This document shows positions 1-15,300 of a stretch of 64,000 nt of DNA, piece by piece. How positions within the stretch are numbered: position 1 is the stretch's first letter; every line of letters starts with the position of its first letter. A program made the translations under genes and the position numbers. Source of the DNA: Apostichopus leukothele (lineage: Eukaryota > Echinodermata > Holothuroidea > Aspidochirotida > Stichopodidae); contig JAAAKB020000005.1 in assembly GCA_010014835.2 (NCBI GenBank), positions 1,511,982 to 1,575,981 of the forward strand, read 5' to 3'. Below the pieces are notes generated by a model that saw nothing but the letters and a program-made list of their open reading frames with translations, ran no database searches and was not told the DNA's origin.

Positions 1-3000
1 ATTTTATTGACAAATATGTAAGTATTTACTTGCACACGGGTCATTTCGTACTTTTTGGTGAAATTTGGCTCTTCCTGCAGGTTGTCATGGTGAAATCGTG
101 CATTTCTTAGGGGTGTCCGAAATTGTCAGTGTTCCGAAATTAGCGGTACTGACTATACTACTGCCCACAGGGCCAAGCCTACTGTAGGCCTATACGTCTA
201 AACATTGATAGAAGAAAGTGATACAAAGATATTATATGGTCACTTAAAACAACGATATTTCACTTATGTATGGATGGCCTGTACAAATCTATATCTTGTT
301 CATTTAAATGAACTATTAACCTTCAAAGTGGCGTGTTCGAGGGCACTGATATCGTCCATCTTGAGAAGAAATACCTCAAATTATCGACCGTCTGACCCGA
401 GTTCACGATCTGTTTACAACATCGCCTACACATGTGTACATGTGATAAAATGGGGATGGAAATCTGCCAATGATATGAATTTGCTAGACAATTTTCTTCT
501 CCCACCCATCCGGCAAAGATGATGGCTCATGTCCGTTTGGACCCCAATATAAATTTTGACATTTTTTTACAAACTTTTTAACGGTCTTCAATTTTCTTTC
601 AGCATATTATGAAAATGAAAACACTCAATGATTCTTAATCCCATACTTCCCTGGCGCCCGTATATTGTAGCCGGGCCCCAATTCCATAACAACTCCCTGG
701 TTCTATACACCCAATACGTCACAGCCTGCATATCATTATATGCAATGGGAATGCTAGTCATTTACTTTTGCCTTGTATTGAATTCTAAGTGTAATGTTGT
801 TGCAGGCTGAGCATGTGAGTGGTCCTGGTTAGCTTGTCACCCCCATCGAGCCGCTTGTGATTGGCTGAGGCATTGCATGAGGCAAGAATCGTAATTAGGG
901 GAGAAAGCCTCCCCCTCCCCCACCCCCGTCGGCGCCGCCACCGATTAAGTGTAATATTAACGGTGTCATCAGTGGTGACACTATAGTTTCATGGGCCCTG
1001 GGCGAGAGTGAAAGCTGGGCCCTTCACCGTTACTTCTTCTATGGGCTGTATTTGACACAAAGCCATTAATTTACAACTTCACTAAAATGACGAAATAACA
1101 CTGATATATATCGAGAATGGGGAAGTCGGGAGTTTGGGAGAAATTATCCTGCATGCACTTTCTGCCCCACTGCAGCGATTTGCCACAGATTCTTCGCCTT
1201 TAGTGAGTTCCTAAATCACAGAATTCGCTCCGAAATTGCAAGGGAATTCACATTTCGAAATATTAAATTACGGGCGCAATTTGAAATACACATAGTTGTC
1301 TGTTCTGCGCCGGCCGACAAAATGGCATTTCTTTTCATATAACTGTCGTCGTCACCCCAGACTGAGAGCCATGCAGAGATAGATACTTACCGTTATATGT
1401 TATGATTATACGCCGACGTCTATTTGCTTCTAGGGGAAGGGGCGGGGGTTTCTAACCTGAAAACACAATTTCTACACAACATGGTATAGAATGTTGGCTA
1501 GAACTGTATCAGGATAAGAAATCCAAAATTTGATATAAAAAAAGTCACCAGGGATAAGTCGAAATGCCGATTAAAACAGAGAGATCCATATCCGGGTGTC
1601 TTGAAATGCTACATTATATTCAAACTTGTTCACCCGGCCCGTTTCATCTATTGCTTGCAACGGGCCATGTTGCTACCTGCTATTGGCTGTAAATTAGTTC
1701 TATTATTAATTCTACACGCAAGGTTGAGCCAATGACATCTTTCAATTGTTTGTGTGGCAGTGTGGGGATGAAAAGGGTGTAACCCCATACCCTGCCCCTT
1801 TTCCCTTGATCGGGGCTTGCCACCACAGTTTTGTCTGTCGTCTGAATTGAGAAGGCGCCACCAAACTCAACAGCTGTAAGCCATTGCTCAATTGCTCATA
1901 AATATTCATTAGCTAACGCGCCAATGGAAATAGAGATGAGTCTATCCATCAACCAATCACATCGATGTTACGTTAATAATAACTAGAAGTCAACCATTTG
2001 ATTTGTAAATCTTGTTGTGTTATCAAACCGTAGTGTACGTGTAGGCTACGAATTTCCTTGTTCACATGTACACAAAATTAATGAAGCCTAGACCTAGCTT
2101 ATGTTATGCCACAAACATTGAAAGTTGAAAATATTGGTAGGCTTATGTGTCACTGTCACATCTACCAAATAGATGTTTGCCGTTTGATTTGGAAAAGGGA
2201 AGACATATGCAGTCGATGTTTCATAACTTTGCCAATTTATTTTTTATTTTTAGTGAAATCCTAACCGTATTTACGATATGATCGATCAAAATGTGCAGAC
2301 TGTAATCCAGCGCTTCGTGAATTTGGCAACGGTAACGAAATTAACACTGTGTTAGGCCTATGTAGTATGTGATTGACTTTGGTTAGGCCTAGGCTTAAGT
2401 TAGTCGATCAAATGTTAAAACATTTTTCAACATGTTCAACCTCCAGGAAGGGCTGATCTATTTCTTGCAAAATATAAACTGCAGTGTTACTGTTAGGCCT
2501 AGCCTAGGCCTAATTGTTACTATTAAATCAAGAACACAATGTTAGTTTTTCTCTCAACAGTTTGGCCAAATGTGCTGAGTACATTACATGACCCAGAAAT
2601 ATAAGACAGACCTTTGTGATCTTCTTTTAAAAAAATAAAGGTAAAAGATACACAGGGTCTTCATAATCTCAGATGCTGTACTTCCTAAAACATTTGGTTA
2701 ACATGAATGATCAGTAAAAATTAAAGTTTTATTTTGTGCATCAATTTAAGACGTTCATCTGTGAAGCTCAGCTATTGAAGACAACTGACAAAAGTGGGAA
2801 AATATTAATGCTAAATTTCTGTGATATTATAAACCAAACAACACCTTTTGAATCAATTTCATCTTTTTCAGTTGATTGTTGAAACAGTTTTTGTAATTCA
2901 AAATTAATCTTTCAGATGGAAAAGTGATAAAAATATGTATCATAATTTACCATAATTCATGCTTTCTACTAGGCCTAGTACTAGCTTGGCTTGGATATGA

Positions 3001-3238
3001 AATTGTATGTTAGCTAAAGGTGTTTCAATGTGTCTGACAAAGATCATGTACACAATATTTGGGTTGGTAGTGTACACCTTGCTTTGAATTTTTGCATCCA
3101 GGAGGACCAGGAGAAAATTTGGTCTTCAGTTTACCTGCTTTCGTCCTTAAGTTCCATGTATGGCCTTCCCTGGCAATTGAAAAGCATTTTTTGCCATTTT
3201 ACCTGCATAAATATCAGATTTATTTTTGTTTAACACAG
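1..3238. other. Non-coding region upstream of ARHGAP19; probable promoter and 5' UTR intron
   Basis: No convincing coding exon is visible on either strand. Four CCAAT or ATTGG boxes lie at 1682, 1729, 1921 and 1953, a spacing that fits an NF-Y-type promoter, so transcription of the downstream RhoGAP gene may start near 1.9-2.1 kb. This is inference; no TATA box or mapped start supports it. The octamer TAGGCCTA and close variants recur (for example near 2350, 2385, 2495 and 2971). A splice acceptor ends at 3238 (pyrimidine tract, then acacag), so at least one untranslated 5' exon should lie upstream. Confidence 0.35.
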
Positions 3239-3303
3239 GTGTAACTCTTATAACTCTTAATCAAAGAAGATCAACATACAGTAGTCCCTTGTTAACCATA
3301 AAC

Positions 3304-6300
3304 ATGTCGTCAGAGAACCTTTGCAATCCTCTGCTCTACATGGAGATAATGAAGAGGAAATATCCAGAGACCTTTGCTGAGTGGTGTTGCACAGAACTCT
3401 CTCATGTATTAGACTTTAGCGGTGCTGAAAACATAGGTCAAGTTCTCTTGGGTAACGTTGATGTTCGACATGGAAAGATGATAACCAGGAAGTTTTCGCG
3501 AAAAAAGAAACATACACCAGGTAAACCAGAAAGTTGTCATTACAAGAATAGTAATTGAAATTTTATATGGGCATCGATATTAAAAGCAGAAATTTTTAAA
3601 CATCTATTATGTGTTGAGTTTTTACCTCCATTGATTTCTGTGTGTTAGTTGTTTTTTTTTTCATTTCTTTCTTTTTTCTCATTCTGGCAAAGAGAAAACT
3701 TTTACTAAATGATTTGTAGCAAAAGATACTGTTTGAACTTAGAAAAACTACCTTTGCAAAATAAAAAATGCCATGATAGCCTAATGTTGATCTAATCTGA
3801 ACAACTGTAAATAAAGCTGGGTGTGTTTTCATCCTAATGTCATTTTACATGCAAATACAGTATACACATGTACAAGAATAATAGCAATAATTTGTGTGTT
3901 ATATTTAATGTCACAAACAGATGTATCCAAAAAGTGGAAACAATAAATCTCATATACACATAAACAACATGAAAGAGAGTGGTCAGTAACGAGACACTAA
4001 TAACTGTTTAAACCGTTCTTCAAATTAACACTTTTCTGTAAAAACAATTCTTTTTCATACACAGATAGCCCTACAGGTATATTTGGTTCTCCATTGAATG
4101 ATGCAGGATTTTGTTATGCTAGGCAACTAATTGAACACTTGAAAAAAGGTGAGCGTTATCAAGTGTCACTGCATAAGCACTTTGTTAATTCCAGCAATTA
4201 ATAGAGCTAGAAGTTTCTTCAGATTACTAATGATCCCATATTCTGTGTAAGGTTTGTGAATTAATGATAGATCATTAGATGAATTGCCTTGATGATGTCA
4301 CCACCCCTGCTGTTGGCAGGAGCATTTATAAAATATGACAGAGGTTGAGAAAATTCATAAATTTTGTCAACTTTTGTAAATATGATATGCTGTCATGGTT
4401 TGTTAACCAACTTATGGTGTGCATAACCACTAGAATCTATTTACAAAACATATTCTTGTGTGATCTCATTGCAAGAAAATAGAGCGGAGATAAATTTATG
4501 TATATATGTATTGTCAGTTTGTAACATTAGGCTTAATGTTGGGGAAAGGTGTGTAGTATCGCTCAAAAATATTGATATTGCTCAAGATCACACCCAGTTT
4601 AGGCCTACAACAATTTCATAATCAAATGTCCCTACTTTGCATTTAGGATTCGTGCTGAAGTTGTCATTACCAGTACTTAGCTGGTAAATTTATTACGTAG
4701 TTGTGGACATTTCATGGAGAGACACACAGTCACAGAAAGGGGTATTAGTAATATTATAGATCATGTGATCTTCCAGAGATGGATTGTGCCACCCCAGCTG
4801 AAGTCAAGCATTCCTTAACTTCCTCTCTACCTCAGTCTCTTGGTTACTGTTTGGTTTTAGACTTTTCCAGCTTCTACTGTCTATTTTTTCATACCTCTTG
4901 TTTGAACTATTCGCCTTTTTGTCTTTGGGTTAAAAAATTACCCCTCCTAAAGGAGCTGCAATCTGAGCCTTTCCGTGCTATTATTATCGTCATTTGTGTG
5001 CATAACAAGTAGATAGGTAACTCTTGTTTTAGTCAAGAACATAATCATCTGTCGTCATTTTGAACATACTTATTTTTTGTAATTTTTGTAGCTATAAATC
5101 ATGAAGGACTCTTTAGAATCCCTGGCAATTCTGGACGTCAACAAAAACTGAAGAATAGGATAAATTCCAGGGAGGTGATTGACCTGGATAGTGATGAGTT
5201 TACTACAAATGACATCGCTTGTGTCCTGAAGACGTTCCTCGGGGACCTCCCTGAACCGTTACTCACTGACAGGCAATACCACGCACACGTCGAGGCTGCC
5301 GGTAATTCATATAAGCCACCGTAACAAACTATAACACATCTATGTCATTTTGTTATCATCTTGTACAATCAGTGTGATATTAAAAGTGTCAATACAGGCA
5401 ATTATCAGAGATGAATGTAATCACTACATGTTATAGTATTAGTCGTCTCGACTCATCATTGCCAGTGATTTTCCTAACTTGAGGGAAGTCATTGACTCGA
5501 GTGCATTTTATCTCTATGTGGGAATATTTGCAAGATAGCTCAGTTTAGATGTGCGATCAAATTGTATGATTAACAACTCCCTTTAGTATTGGCTTCTTAA
5601 CTGAACGCTGGTTTTAATGCTGGTTCTATGGGAAGTAACCATCGCTCATGTTAGTGAATCTTATACAACTCTTCAGTAATCAAAGTATCAAATCTATCTT
5701 CTCGGCCCCTATGCGGTATTTGAATTTAGTTGAACGTTCACTTGTTCTCTTGACTTATCGGTTGATGGAAAAGTTAACCTACAGTGTTGAAGTTTTATTG
5801 AAAATGTAGCTGATATTTGATGTAATCATGTACCGATAATTGTACGTTACTCCATTGTCAACCTTTTTCTTTCATTCTTGCCTTTTCAGGTCTCACTCTT
5901 GGATTGGACAATGTACCAAATATGTCTCCTCGTGAACGAACGAAACTTAAGGTCCTGCGGAAGTCGAATCACATAAAAGCGCTCAAATATCTCTCGTTTC
6001 TTCTCCCGCCTCTTAATTTCAAACTGTTTAAGGAGTTACTAGAATTGCTGAAGAGCATTGCCGATAATGATGAAATGAATAAGATGTCAGCTTTTAACCT
6101 GGGTGTCATATTTGCTCCGCATGTTCTCTGGCCAAGATATGTAAGTTTTTTTATATAAAAATTAAATTAATTAAATTTACTTATTTATACTTTATTTTTG
6201 GGAAAGAGCCAAGAATACAGTATATGGCTAGAAAATGATTCAAACATGATTTACAGACCCAGCACTCTACCAACTGAGCTAACCTTAGTTGGTGGCGATC

Positions 6301-9300
6301 CCTATATGGCAATTCCTTGTTGTTGGGGGGGGGGGGCTGTCAGAAGCCACATTTTCTTTCATACCGTGTAACCTGGTATCATGCCTCAGTTTTTTATGCT
6401 ATGCAATCCTCCAGAAAGCAGCAGTCAACATTCCAAGAAAATTTCCTTTAAAAAAGAATAAATAAACCAAAAGATTTTTAATCAATTTCTTCATTGCTCT
6501 TTCCATTTTTTATAATTTCCTTGTCAGTTTTTGGTTGTTTCATTTAATCTGAATAATTAATTTCTCTTTCTTAATTTTTGTAACTTTTGATACTACATCT
6601 TATGATGTCATTGCATGTTGCACTTGGGAAATATGGTGTGACTTGTTGAATTACTTTTTATACACCTCTCCATTGATAATTGATTTAGTGGAAGTTATTT
6701 CTCTTTTCAATTATTTTGCAGCTTACCACAGAGGATTTAAGAGACCAAAGCTTTGTCAAGAAGTTGAATTATGCTGTTGAGTTTATGATCAGTCATTACA
6801 GTCAACTCTTTATTGTAGGTTCAATGTAACATTTTTTTATAAAGTTTTAACCACTATTCTCAAATGAACACACAAACAGAAAACTTTGTCATGTTATTTC
6901 ATGATAGTTTATCAAAATGGAAATCTTAGCTCCGTTGTCCGAATGCTGTATTATCGTACATACTAAAACTTGTTTGATAAACTTTCAGAAAAGCGTTCTG
7001 TATATATTGAGGGTACTCCATAAAAATATCAACACAATGCAAGCCTAAAAATTCAGGTCATTTACTGACTAACTGCCATTAGATTTCGCAGTTTTTGCTC
7101 GTAGAGATTACAAACACTTGCATTTCTTTACCAATATACATTAAGAACATAAATACATAGGCCTAATGTTTTGGGTAACAAGTGTCAGTCAACAAATTGG
7201 CATGATTTCTGATATCTAACATATAAGTCCCTTATTAGTGCTTATTATAGGTAATGGGCTTTTCTCAAAAGCCTGTACGATAACCGATGTCTGCTGTAAC
7301 TCAGGAGAGTGCTAGTGAGAACAGATCTTAGCCAGTAGATTAAGCACTGGCATATTTAGCAAGTGGCTAAACTTGTTAAAAAAATTGGACCTGCAACCTT
7401 CACGGCTAAAATTTGCTTATATTAGTGTGTGTCATGAGATATTTATCTTTGTTTAGATTCACAAATTAGCTTAGGTTAGCTCTACTTAGTGGTTTGAAAT
7501 GTTTTGATATGTACGAACTAGACAGTTCTTGATGTTTAGGCAGTGGTTCATCCATGCTTTAGCAATGTATTATACTGCATTTGATTATTGATATGCTGGT
7601 GTTAACAGTCGAGTGATTAAAAGGGGTTATCATTAGATGGCTTCGTGAGAAGCAATGAAACTAACATTGGGTGGGGGGGGGGGGTGAGGTTTGTTGTTCA
7701 AACCCTAACTGCTTAAATTACAGTTACTGGGTGTTCTTTTCATCCTAAAGCTTTCCACAGGTTTCCTCTCTGAAAAAGTCTTACAAATTTAAGTAAGCTA
7801 GAGAAATATGAAATTGTAAGTTAAAAACCATTTTGTTTTCCTCATATGAATATATATTATTGATTAGTGATGTAAAACTGGCTGCCTTCTAAGCCATTTT
7901 ATAATGAGGTATATACTATATAAGTTATAGTCAAGAAGAGAATTTTCTCCCAACAGAGTTAAAAGAGATATGATTTCTGATTTCATGTTACAGGCTCCAA
8001 GTTCATTGCTCAACAGATGTGAAACATTTATCAAAATGGGTGGACTTGTTCCAGATGAGTCCCGTGATAACAGGTCTAATAAGGCACCATTAAGACCTGC
8101 TGTAAGTTTATTTTCTCCTAACCACTTAATTCATCCATGCACTCGGTTTTATTTTGGTTATTTTTGTTTGTTTGAGTTAACATTGAACTATCATAGCACA
8201 TCAGGGACATGACCCATTCATAACTTAAAATGTTCGTCTTAGCATTCATTCCTGGATAGTGCTTCTTTCAATTTTTTTGTGGTGCTTGTATTTAGGTGTT
8301 TGTCCTTTTTCAATTCATTTCAAAGTTAACTTCAGTGTTTCGTATAACATTTACAAACTGTTTGACAACCTGACTAGACTGATGTTCAAATTTAGTATGA
8401 TGTTGGAGCAGATCATGATGTATCATGTTTTCTTTTTTTCTGAAGTTTGGAGTGAGAATATGTTCAAATAATTACTTTCGGAAAACCATTGTTTTGTGAC
8501 GATCATGCAAGTTCTATTGATTAGCCGACTTTACATTAAAACTCATGCAATAACTTCAAACCATCAACATTTTACAACATTTCTGTAATCCTGCTTCAAT
8601 TTCTGTGCCTGTCATTTCCTTCTTGGAAGAAATGCTTGGGACTGTCGATGGTTAATTTGTCGATGAGGACCTGTCTGGAAAAAGTATTGAGTTCTGCCAA
8701 TTTTAAAGCACTTTTTAACTATTGCTGCTTAAGTTTGGGAAAACCGACAGAGTATTACTCAAGAATGCTATAGCAATTATACAAAACTAACACATCCTCC
8801 AAGAGGAATTCAACAAGTGAATGTTAATTTAGGGTGTTAGTAGTGAATTCCTATAAAAGGTTAGCCACCCAAACACTTTTTCATGTTGGAATTAATTCAC
8901 TTACAAGTAAGATCATCAGAAAACTTAAAAGAGAAATTCAATGTTTCCTTCAGTTGAAAAAAGTGGAATTTGTCAACCTAATAAGCTGCAGTATAATTAA
9001 GAGGAATTTAGGATCTGTGAGTATTAGAACTGGAACAAACAAATGATGCTAATAAAACCTGCTTTTAAAACAAGGTTAAAATGTTTTTTAAATATTTTTT
9101 TAAATAATGCTTTGAACATCACATATATGTCAAATTGCATGTGCAGCATTGCAAGTCCATTTTTATTCTGCTTAGGATGAGTCTAACAGCTCTAGAGTAA
9201 GCTGTCCACAGCAATCAACAGTTCAGGTCAAAGGTCAGAAGGATCATACACAAGCAGCTCTGGCTCAACTTTATTCTAATGTACAAGCAATGCCGGAAGG

Positions 9301-12300
9301 TCCAAAGAAACGGAGACTAATGAAACAGGTGAACAAACGATAGAAGGTGTATCGTAATATTCTGTCTTACCGTCGTGTAGATCAACAACGAGGGACATTT
9401 TTGTTCTGAGAAGGAAGGCAAAACAAATTCATTTTGGATGACAAAATTCAAGCTTCTCCTTTTCATCAAACACCCCTAGAAAGATTGGTACAGTTTTGTT
9501 TCAAGACACTGTGATGTGTAGTCATATAATGACAACATAATGACAATACATATCAATACTTTCAGTGAGACAGTTCACTAGCTTTCCAAAACCAACATTT
9601 TCCTGTCCAATGGGTGCTTTCACATATCTAGCTTGTGAGATGTGCTTTTGTTTGGATATTTTACCTTCATATTTGCTGCTATTCTGTGAAGTAAAACACA
9701 GCAATGTCATGTAAACCCCGAAGAGGAGCTCGTTCATTATGCTATGATGCTTTCTGTGCTGCATATTGAATAAATAAAAAAATATGTTTGATATTGCTGT
9801 TCATTCCTGCTTTGTTAAGAGCTACCCTACTGCATTCCTTTTCATCTAACCAAAAACAAAAGGAATCGTCATTTAGTGATCATCCCTTTTTCCTCTTTGG
9901 CATTATTTCGATAAAGAAACATGATGATGCCTTTCCTAGCCGTATGTCTGTTTGGTTTTTACAGGTAATTAGGTCACTGTGATTGATTGCCGTTTTCTTT
10001 CTCTATCATTTGTGTTAGACTGTTATCACTTAGAAGACAGATAACTTTGTCATAACCCTGCACTTTAGTTTTTGTATTATTAACATTTTAGCTTGTAAGT
10101 AAGCTTTTTCATTAACTGATGTGTGTATGTGCAATGTGAAAATCATTGATGAGAATAGGGCTTGAAAGTCCTTGAATTCAGAATTTTAGTCTGGAAAAGT
10201 AAAGAAAAATCCTCATTTGAACAAGAAAAGACGAATATGCCTGGAGTACTATAGATGCAAAGTTGATGAAGTCAGCAAAATATATTTGAATATCATTGAT
10301 ATGTACTTTATGCAATGAGATGGTGTTGATATCCCTCCCTGACACCGACATCGTATGATGTCATTAGCAGATATGATACTGAGTATTCCAGTTTGCAAGG
10401 CTTGCTTTTACTGTAGCATTATTACCTGTTGTGGATTGTTGTTCTCAAAATGACCTTTGACATCATATCTTTATAACATCATTTATGTGAGTTCATGAAA
10501 AAGCTGGGATTGTTTTTGTCCTCTAAATTGCTATTCCGCATTTACATAGTTGATGTGTAGCTTCAGCACCCTGACCTATTCATGATTAATACTTAAATTT
10601 GTCCTTCCTTCAAACCTGATGCACAGACTGTATAGGTTTTGCACAACGTAAAGTGGAACTGAAGTTTCAGGTTACAGACACATCAAATTTAACGTAGATA
10701 CAAGTCTTATCTACTGTACCAGGCTACCAGCATTATTAATTGTTTTATTGACGAGGTATAAATTACTGAAATTTATCTGGAAGAAATTTGGCAGTGTGCA
10801 ATATATTAATGTGTGACATGGCATATAGCCCACACAATACAAGACTGATTTGCTTTTGTATACCTTTAAAATGAAAATATATAACGAGGACCAACATATA
10901 AATGTTGTGAGGCATGTTAAATGTAACTGTTGTGTTATGTGATGTTGATCAAGTCATCTATAAACCCTAATTAAAGTACATTTTACTTCCATGATTGTTA
11001 ATGAGGCTTAATTAAAATTATAATGAGAAAAAAAGATAATGTGTCGTTTGTAACATATTACTAACTTCAGTTCCTCTTTGAATCATAGACTGTTTTACTG
11101 TTCAAATACCATTGAATGTGTAACCTCCCATTTCTTTGATTATTACTGTGAACTTGTGTTGCTGTGTTTTCATCAGATGTCACTTGACATCAAGACATTA
11201 ATGTAGAAGTTGCTTAGCAACCACTATCTCTTCACTATGTCACCCTTCCATTGTTCATTTTTTAGTTTGCTGAGAACAGTTTCTTGCCTGGTACACCTAC
11301 CAATGTCCAAGATGACCTTGCTAGACAGAGCAACTTACGGCCTCGTAGACAGAGAAGCAAATCTGTCGGCGAGTCTATTCTGGTCGGTATTCCCGTCTGC
11401 CCTCACTAAAGTTATAATCTGTGCCTTCTATAAATACCCCGACACCAATATATATCCTACCGTATATATTACTTCTATATATACCCCGGCACCAGTATAT
11501 ATCCTACCGTATATATTACTCAAATTCCTCTGCAACACTTATTAAGATCTTCATTGAATATTTAAAAGTTTATAGAGAAAGTTCATCACAGCTGGGCAAG
11601 ATGACCAATCTATGTCATTTCAAGTTATACTTAACCACAATATAAGCAGAATGTTGGACTTGTATAGCAATTTGTACACTTTGCATTGCATTTTGTGATG
11701 CGAGACCGGATAAATTAATATTCCCTGATATGTTTAAATAATTCCCTGATTTGCTTTGAGGTCCATTTTGTAGAATCAAGATCCAACATAAAAGTTAAAA
11801 CATTCATTCATTGTAATATCATTACATCCTAACCTGCATGTTTAATACTCAAACAACCATCAACATTGATTGATTCATCTTCAATATCATCCTATACCCT
11901 CTACTAACTTTGCCTTCTTCAAAACCTCTAATGTGTAATGCTTATATTCTCATCCTCGTTCGATGGATCAAAATCAGTTCATTTACTTGGATACTTAAAT
12001 ATTTTGTTGTTCACATCATTGACAACCTGGCATGACTTTTTCCTTTTAAATTTTTCTGAAGGTAGTGTGGTGACTTGATCAAACCTATTTCTGCATGACT
12101 TCTTTCGGGAATAATTCAGTTAGGCTTAGCATATATAGCAATTTTGAGATTTGTGAATTTGATTAGTTTTTTTGAATTAGAATAAAACGGTGAAAAATCT
12201 GAAGATTCTGTGCATGGAAAATGCAATACATCTTTTCATCTGTGTTGCAATTTGGTCATCTTTGTGTACCATTTTGCTATATCAGTTATTACAGTATGTA

Positions 12301-15300
12301 ACTGATTGTTGTGTACTTGAATAATAGGCTAAATTTTACCTTCAAATATTAATGAGGTCTTCTAGAGTTTCGTCATTGTTCTTTTCTCAGATCAAATTCT
12401 GTTAATAAAATTGTATACAGAAAAAAAAATAGAAATCACCCCGCTTTGAATACCTGGGATATAGATTATTTATCCTCTCCAACCAATTGATGGTAGACAA
12501 ATCAATTTCACCTGTTTCTTTTGGAAAGCAGTTGCTATCTTTTATCTCAGATAATTCTCAATTATTTATCCATCTTATGTAGAATAATTGCAATTATAAA
12601 TGTTTGAGCAACTGATCTCATTAGGAATATCATCTGCAAAGCTAAGTCTTAAGTTATTAAAATCCGATAGTGGGACAAAATCTGAAGTTATTAAAACCTT
12701 ATAGTGGGACAAATCAGGTCACATTTAACCTAAGTTAGCCGTAGTCCTGAAAACCAATAACATGGATGCAAATATCAAGAATGAAACTAATCTAAAGTAC
12801 AGATTGTCATACTTGTATCCTCTATCTTATATATTTATTTATAATCAAATAGTTATCGGGGCTTACTCTGATTATAGTCCACCATCAGACCACATGAACT
12901 TCTTGTTTGAAGGGTGATAGCTTTTTATCTTTGCAACAAGTTGGTTAATGTGTATTATAATGTCTACTGAGCTCACTTGTAAGTGTGTACATGTTTCTGT
13001 AATTAAACTGTTTAATTGATTCCTATTTATTATTTCAATTTTCTTGTAGAAACAAGTTAGCACTCCATTTCATCATAAGAAGAGAAGATTAGCTCCACCC
13101 CCTCCTGAAGACAATGGAGTGGTAAGTAACTGTAATTACACAAACATTGATTCTGGACATATTTGCCAGCAGTTAGGCCATTTATCATTCACCAGTTTTT
13201 TTTTTTGTGATAAAAGCTTGTCTTTTGTGGATATAGCTCTTAAATGATGGTACGATTGTATTGTTAATTAGTAACACTCACACGACTGGGATTATTAAAT
13301 GATTTTTTTCTATAAGATTTATTGACAGTGTTTTTCAAAACTTGTCATGTGCATGATTAAACAAGACAGCAGGTTGACACTGTCCATTTAGAGTCTTTAT
13401 GTAAAAGTAAGACTTTTAGATCCTAGCAGGATCTTCTTCAATGGCACATTCAGCCTCTGAAGGAGATCCTGCTAGGATTGACACGTCAGGCCCTCTTACT
13501 TTTACACACTCTCTTATACAGGCTATTTAGTGGATAAGCAGTTTGCTAACAGTTTGTTTTATTTCCATTAGAGTCTTGTATAAACCTAGATAATAAAACT
13601 ATGTTTGGTTAGATGTTAGAGCTTTAGAAATGATACCCTGAAGTTAACAATCCAGCCTCCTCTTTTAATTCCATAACTAGTTATGCCTAGAATAACCGTT
13701 GATTTGATTAGATTAATGCGAGTAGTATCAAAATGTCTCTGAGTTTGTGATATATACTATACACTGTGCTCCAGTCAGTGAAAGGATATTGCATGATGGG
13801 AGATGTTAGGTCCCAAACACCACCAGCTACATTTGCGAGTTTTATCAACTGTTCAATGTCCTAATTTTTACTTCTACCAGGCCAGACAGAAATTCCAAAT
13901 GGAGAAGAAGTTATGTCGAGAGCTGGTGATTCAGTTAAGTAGGCCACCGAGACCAAAGAGTAGAAAACCATCAGATCAAGAGAATCGGGTAAGTCAGTGG
14001 ACAGTACTTGGGAATTCTTATTGTTTTCCCCCTTTCAGTGTCTAAATCCCCCAACATTTATAAACAAAATACAAAGGAGAATTTACTCGAGATGATTTTA
14101 CACCAAATAGCTTAAAACTAAACATATTTTGATATAGTTGTGAAGGAATCTATTCCCCAAGATAGTCTGTACCCTGCGATATAACCGACCCTGCAAACCA
14201 AATATTAGTCTAAATGGCAGCTGTGAAGATCTACCTCAAAGAATCTTAAGCTGGTCATGCGCATCAATTTTGTGTCTTATCATATGTAATAATGTACTCC
14301 AGTGTGTGTGTAACCAATCAGCTAAACACATTACCTGTGGGTCAGGATAAACTTGATGATACCCATGTAGACAGAAGATTTGAAAAATCTTGCCGGATTG
14401 ATGGTTTGGGCAATTTTCCGCTATTGTCCAGACATGAGCATACTTTACAATGGAAGGAGTTATCGAATGACAGGAACGGTCAATTGTTCTCTGTTACTAT
14501 ATTGTTTTTTACACTTGGATTTTATCATATTTAGATATATAAATTTGATTTTACTCTGTTTTGTGTGGTGAATTCCTGTAAGGTCAATGAATTTCCCATG
14601 CACCTGATTTGCGAGGTTCTACAAGGCTAGTGAAAAAACTATCTATACTAATACTTTCCTTTTCGAAAGATAATTATCAGGAAGTTACACTTACTGATTT
14701 CTGACAGAAAGTTGTTGATTATAAAATAAAACCCAAAAGAACCTGAATGTTGTGTAACCTGAAGCAATTCAAATAACGTCAACATGTACAGTAGCTGCTG
14801 TGTTCAGTAGTTGGTTTATACTGTAACTTACGATTTCTTCATTACTGTAAATGGACAAACAATTGCATATTTAATCTTTGCATTCATATTTTCAGCCGAG
14901 TCCCTACACAGATCAATCTGATATCAAGGGGTGCAGTGTTGTGCTTAACCAGTTAAACAACATGGAGTCTTCCAGCCCTGCTGTGAATATTATGGCAAGG
15001 TAAAGATCATATTTCTCTACTCCTACTGTCTAAGCAGTGTTTCTAACAGTTTGTATGGTCTTGGCAGTGTTTATAACAGTTTGTATGCTCTCTGCTGTGA
15101 CTGTCCTTTGTTTAGTGATTACTGCTGTTCTGCAAGTTAAAGATCATATTTCTCTACTCCTACTGTCATAGCAGTGTTTCTAGCAGTTTGTATGGACTTA
15201 GTAGTGTTTTTAACAGTTTGTATGGTCTCTGCTGTGACTGTCCTCTGTTTAGTGAATACTGCTGTTCTGCAAGGTAAAGATCATATTTCTCTACTCCTAC

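Noticed and set aside
3226-3558. Longer N-terminus for ARHGAP19 starting at 3226
   Set aside because: That ATG lies upstream of the splice acceptor at 3238, so it is intronic; ATG 3304 is in the exon.
6212-6300. Functional tRNA-Tyr gene on the minus strand
   Set aside because: Box A is good, but the acceptor stem does not pair and box B is degraded, so a SINE-like or pseudogene copy is more likely.
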